From assembly GCA_047967505.1 (NCBI GenBank), contig CM106538.1: a stretch of DNA of 64,000 nt; one strand, written 5' to 3'. The stretch is from Dipteris shenzhenensis (Eukaryota > Polypodiophyta > Polypodiopsida > Gleicheniales). The notes beneath the pieces are model-generated. The model did no database searches. It saw only the letters and a program-made list of their open reading frames with translations, and was not told the origin of the DNA. Position 1 is the first letter of the stretch. The number at the start of each line of letters is the position of its first letter. The translations under genes were made by a program, and so were the position numbers. Shown here piece after piece: positions 59,637-64,000 of the stretch.

Positions 59637-60028
59637 TGGTTTCAACATCTTTCATGATGTATGAACTGAGCTTGTATTTGATTGACTATACCTTGCCATA
59701 CAATCATGACCACCTCTTACACAAGAGTAGACATTGCCCTTGCGTGACAAGTGGTAAGAACCTCTTCAGTCCATATGATTCACAAAATGCATTTAAGTCT
59801 TGGAAACTCAAAGAAGGTAAAGGACTACAAGGATCTTGTATTGTAGAATATGGACAAGACACATTAAAGAGTGTGGAGAAGGACAAAGAGCAAAGGAGTT
59901 ACAAAAAGAGCTACACCAAGAACCTCTCCAATGAAAATGTACCTCACACTATGGTAGCTTGGAAGAGCAAGAGGAAAAGGACAAGAAATTCCATCAAAGG
60001 GGGGTATTTCCCCACATCTTTAAAGTAG
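59637..60028 (+). CDS. Unrecognised basic open frame inside the short LTR element
   Basis: The first ATG gives 129 codons (the open frame extends to 59603). The N-terminal part, MVSTSFMMYELSLYLIDYTL, is hydrophobic. The C-terminal half is rich in Lys and Arg, including KSVEKDKEQRSYKKSYTKN and WKSKRKRTRNS. I see no zinc knuckle, protease or RT motif and do not recognise the family. It may be a degenerate gag-like or captured sequence, or chance. Its only support is that it is the one long frame in an otherwise stop-rich internal region. Confidence 0.3.
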
Positions 60029-60423
60029 TTTTTTTTTTGTGTGTGTGGTCAAATAAGGGTTCTCTGCCTTGAGATGTCCCCCTCAAATGATTGTTAGTCT
60101 TATGTTCTACCTTGCTGAATCTAAGGGTATTCCCATGCATAGTCATTCTCTATCTCCCAATTGTAAACCAAAAGACCAAAGTCAGAGTGAGATCATGTTG
60201 GGAAGAGGATGCCCAAATGAGTCTACTACTGATGCAACTAGAGTGAGTACCAGGTTGTGGATCATGTGTGTTGCCACCAGAGGTGGGCAAAGCCATGAAG
60301 TTTCCCATTGACTACTACTAGGGTTGAGCTCATCAATTTGTGGGGGGGAATGAAGGACAAATTGATGTAATGGGATCATACCAAAGGTCTAAGGTTGTGA
60401 GTGTGTAAACACATGGTGTGCCT

Positions 60424-60789
60424 TGTGAAGATAGTGGGAGAGAGGGAAGGAGCCTCACTTGCGGCTTTCTCACATACACAATGGGGGAATACACACAAAG
60501 GTGGAGGCTGAAAATAGTTTTCTTCTTCTTAGTTGTGAAAGCCAAAAGAACTTTAGTACAAAGAAATAAGAGAACCCTATATGTGGGTCTGAAACCAAAC
60601 TCAGCTAACTAAGGTGGCATACTAACTGAGCCACGAACTAGAGTACATAAGGATAGCTGTCATCCAGCTATTATTCATGGGCAGTGTACCAACCGCATTT
60701 GTAGCTAACAAGTCAGTGACATAAATGCACAATGGTCACCCTGGCATATCACGAGTGGAGCTCGATATCTCAACACTCCCCCTCGAGCT
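60424..60789 (-). repeat. 3' LTR and polypurine tract of the minus-strand Copia
   Basis: On the minus strand GAGCTCGAGGGGGAG (60790-60776) precedes TGTTGAGATATCGAGC from 60775, a clean purine tract and LTR junction. The LTR ends in CA near 60424-60426, where the short element's LTR match stops. Length is about 350 bp. Confidence 0.78.
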
Positions 60790-63700
60790 CAATCCCAATT
60801 CCTGTACACCAAGTAGGTCTCTGAACTTGTGCACCTTCTCTATGCCCAATGCCTTCGTGAATATGTGAGCTACTTGATCCTCTGTGCTGACATAAACTAG
60901 ATCAATAAGACCTAGTAAAACCTTCTCTCACACATAGTGATAATGCACCTCAATGTGCTTTGTTCTAGCATGATAGACTGGGTTATTTGCCAAGTGTATA
61001 CTGCTCATGTTGTCATAATAAATGACAACTGGCCCATCTGTAGAGTAGCTTATGTATGACAACTGATGCATATCATAAAGTAGCTTATGCATATCATACT
61101 GCTCAGTTGTCATAACAACTGATGCATATCATAAAGTAGCTTATGCAACCAAGCTACCTCACATGCAGCCATTGCTGCACCCCTGTACTCAGCCTCTGTA
61201 CTCGACAAGACAACTGTAGGCTATTTCTTGCTGCTCCAAGTGACTGCAGCACTCCCAAAAGAGAACACATATCCACTCGTAGATCATCTATCAGAAATAC
61301 TACCAGCCCAATCAGCATCAGTGTATCCATGCAACTGTATCTGAACCCCAACCTCATAAAATAGTCCATACTACAATGTGGACTTCACATACCTGAGTAT
61401 GCATCTAGCCGCATCCAAATGTGGTTTCCTTGGAGCCTGCATAAACTGACTTACCAATCCAACAGCATAGCTTAAATCTGACCTGGTAATAGTCATATAA
61501 ATCAAACTTCCTACTATGCGCCTGTACATAGTAGGGTCTTCCAGAAGCTCACCTGCATCTGCGCTTAGCTTCACATTCTGCTCCAAAGGAACTGAAATAG
61601 GCTTACAGCCTATTATCCCATATTTGGATAGCATGTCCAATCCATACTACCTCTGCAAGAGCCGTATCCCACTTGGTGATCTAATCACCTCAATGCCCAA
61701 GAAATAATGCACCTCTCCCAAATCCTTCATCTCAAACTTCTGCTTCAATAACATTTTCACATGAAGGATATCTTCATCACTATCACCTGTGATGATTAAA
61801 TCATCAACATAAATGACAAGCAGCATAATACCTTTCTCTGTTTTTCTCACATAAAGTGAGAAATTTGCCTTGGAAATCTAAAAGCCAATAGTGACAAGAT
61901 ATTGTCCTATCTTGTCAGACCATGCTCTAGGTGCTTGCTTCAAGCCATACAAGGCTTTCTTCAACCTGCAAACAAACTCAGGATGAATAGCATGAACATA
62001 ACCTGGTGGCTGCTCCATAGAGACCTCTTCTTGCAAATCACCATGCAAGAATCCATCTAATGTAAAGACCATCCCTTTGATGCAGCCATAGCAATGACTG
62101 CTCTTACGGTTGCCATCCTTGCAACTGGACTGAACGTTTCTTCATAATCAATGCCATATGTCTGTGCATACCCCTTGACAACTAATCTTGCCTTGTATCT
62201 GTTCACAGAACCATCTACATTGTGCTTCACCTTATAAACCCACTTACAGCCAATTGCATTCTTGTCTTTAGGCAAAGGCACCAATTCCCATGTAGCATTT
62301 GCTTCCAAGGCATCCATTTCTTCATCCATGGCTTTCTCCCATTTTTCTTTTCCCATGGCTTACTTAAAAGAAGTGGGTTCTGGTTCCTATATCACTTTGA
62401 CCATATAGGCATAGTGAATGGCTGTAAATCCATCATATTTCAGCCTATCCACAGGATACCTAGCTCTGGTAGACTTGCGCAAAATAGGCTCACTTCTAGG
62501 TGCTCTCAAAACGCCCCTGGTCTTCCTTAACTCTAGGTGTAACAATAGAAGGAATACCCAACTCATCATCAATGCTCTGTTCTGAGCCACTGGATTCACC
62601 ATCCACATAAGAGTGACCTACATTCACATCAAACATGGGCTGATCTACCTTCTCTTTTCCTTTTCGTGATACCTGCATACCACTATCTGCATTGCTTTGA
62701 GGAGATTCTCCTGATCTCAATCTGCTTGTCCATGGCGAAGTATGTGAACCACTGCTAGAGGACACTATAGGTCCACTAATATTTTGTGATTGCTACTATG
62801 AATTCTATGCAGCATTACCATTTTGTGCATCTATATCATCAATCACATTTACTGGTTTATACCATCTGCTCATCTCATCAAAAACAACATCTCTGCTCAC
62901 TGTAAACTTATGAGTAGAAGGGTTATAGCATCTATACCCTTTCTGCTGCAGAGAATAACCAATAAAGATGCACTTCTCAACTTTTGGATCCAACTTGGAC
63001 CTCAACTCATCTGGCACATGAACATAGGCAATGCAACCAAAAATTTTCAAATGAGAAATATCTGGTTTCCTACCAGTATACATCTCCTCTGGCGTCATGC
63101 CATGTATTGCTGCAGTGGGAGTCCTATTCATTATGTAAAGTGCTGTAGCAACTGCTTTAGCCCAACAATAATCTGGTAGGTATTTAGCATGGCTTGAGAT
63201 ACCTCTCCAATATGCCTGTTTTTCCTTTCTGCAAGTCCATTTTGCTGTGGGGTATGACTACAAAATATTGCTGCTCTTGCAAGAACCTTGCAAACTCATT
63301 TAAGAGGTACTCTCCCCCTCCATCTGACCTTAGGCATTTTATTTATAGGCCTGTTTCTTTTTCAACCATACCTTTAAAAGCTTTGAAATGCCCAAACACT
63401 TCACTTTTCTTTTTCATAAAATGCACCCAAACTTTTCTACTGTAGTCATCAATAAAAGTGACAAAATAATGACATCCTCCAATAAATGCAGCTTTAGTAG
63501 TCCACACATCAGAGTGGATTAATTCCAATGGCTTCTTACTCTCTTGAACATGTCTAGGAAATGGTTTCCTTGCCTGTTTTCCAAATTGACAGGCTTCACA
63601 TACCTTATGCATTTCTGCAACCTTGAATTTAGGCAATCCTGCAACAATGTTTTGGGCCTGCATTGATTTAAGTCACTGTACATTAACATGACCAATGCGT

Positions 63701-64000
63701 TTATGCCAGATATCAATATCTGCAACTACACCGGTCCCATGTGCAAACATTGCTGCACTCAATTCAGGCATGTCCGCATCCAACGTAAACATCCTGCCCT
63801 TCTTCTTTCCTTTTGCTATCAAGCAACCGTTATTTTTCATATCCTCAACAAAGCATTTATGAGGATTAAATCTAACCTGCAAGCCCTGCTCAACCATTTG
63901 ACCAACAGAAACCAGGTTCTTGGTGATATTCGGGACATGAAATACATCTAACAGGTATTTCTTTTTCCCATCCTGAATAGACAAAGGAATTTACCAATCT
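60790..64000 (-). pseudogene. Copia pol (integrase, RT, RNase H), several frameshifts
   Basis: Order on the minus strand from 63984: a protease-end segment (LLDVFHVPNITKNLVSVGQM), pre-integrase DIWHKRIGHVN, integrase with LIHSDVWTT, VTFIDDYSR and LRSDGGGEY, and linker KIFGCIAYVHVPDELRSKLD with FTVSRDVVFDEM. RT has [20 protein letters not shown], then [14 protein letters not shown] and VIYVDDLIITG (YVDD kept), then MKDLGEVHYFLGIEV. RNase H has VVLSSTEAEYRGAAM and HARTKHIEVHYHYV. Stops or shifts occur near 63665, 63343, 62805, 62380, 61880, 61645 and 61370. A short duplication (about 61056-61148) interrupts RNase H. Confidence 0.88.
61056..61148. repeat. Short tandem duplication inside Copia RNase H
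   Basis: The phrase acaactgatgcatatcataa followed by agtagcttatgca occurs at about 61056 and again at about 61115. It disrupts the RNase H frame of the minus-strand Copia. Confidence 0.85.

Larger units (their letters stand above)
58641..60423 (+). mobile_element. Short LTR retroelement without polymerase
   Basis: Structure: 5' LTR 58641-58932, primer-binding site from 58935, an internal region of about 1.4 kb, purine tract gtgggggggaa (60340-60350), and a 3' LTR from 60351 that repeats the first 73 bp of the 5' LTR nearly exactly. The 3' LTR is then cut at about 60423 by a Copia insertion. The primer site is of the Copia type. The internal region has no gag-pol domain I recognise, only one basic open frame. 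It is probably a non-autonomous element moved by Copia proteins. Confidence 0.8.
60424..64000 (-). mobile_element. Minus-strand Copia element, truncated by the window edge
   Basis: It consists of the 3' LTR (about 60424-60775), a purine tract and pol reading leftwards from the right edge. It is inserted in the 3' LTR of the short element, so it is younger than that element. Gag, protease and the 5' LTR lie beyond 64000. Several frame breaks exist, but long open stretches remain. Confidence 0.88.

Noticed and set aside
1-64000. CRISPR array, tRNA or rRNA genes
   Set aside because: No regularly spaced direct repeats with unique spacers, and no complete cloverleaf or rRNA sequence was recognised. 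The tRNA-like motif in the Copia LTR is too short to be a tRNA gene.

Overview
This is a eukaryotic nuclear window from a land plant. It holds one intact multi-exon gene, the homomeric (eukaryotic-type) acetyl-CoA carboxylase (ATG 11767, stop 39947-39949, + strand), set in a dense field of decayed retrotransposons and long (GA/CT)n, (GT)n and poly-C tracts. The 30 coding introns use GT-AG borders, several introns of 3-5 kb are filled with LTR and LINE debris, and the flanks carry plant-type Copia and Gypsy elements. I cannot name the species. The large repeat-filled introns would suit a fern, a gymnosperm or another large-genome plant, but that is inference.

Layout. 1-640: 3' end of a Copia element (RNase H, polypurine tract, LTR start). 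About 2.0-5.3 kb: minus-strand LINE wreck. 5.4-10.2 kb: gene-free DNA with local duplications and microsatellites. 10.2-11.77 kb: putative promoter, leader exon and leader intron. 11.77-39.95 kb: the carboxylase gene, 31 coding exons joining in frame to 2255 codons, with the usual order biotin carboxylase, biotin carrier (EVEVMKM), central region and carboxyltransferase. Intron 4 holds a Copia wreck; intron 14 LTR pieces; intron 23 a LINE tail, an LTR and a striking array of short palindromes; intron 25 an ORF1-only LINE between (GA)n tracts. Intron 19 carries an exact-period duplication of the exon 20 splice acceptor.

40.3-64.0 kb is a nest of retroelements. A nearly complete but disabled Copia (44711-50209, both LTRs) sits inside a plus-strand Gypsy fragment. 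That fragment stops within reverse transcriptase exactly at an inverted LTR, and the missing second half of such an element lies on the minus strand between two LTRs. Next come a minus-strand Gypsy of another family, a short LTR element with no polymerase (58641 to about 60423), and a minus-strand Copia that interrupts the short element's 3' LTR and runs off the right edge.

The carboxylase is the only gene I would call functional. It makes cytosolic malonyl-CoA for fatty-acid elongation and flavonoid-type pathways. All other coding sequence is transposon-derived and damaged. No tRNA, rRNA or CRISPR was recognised.
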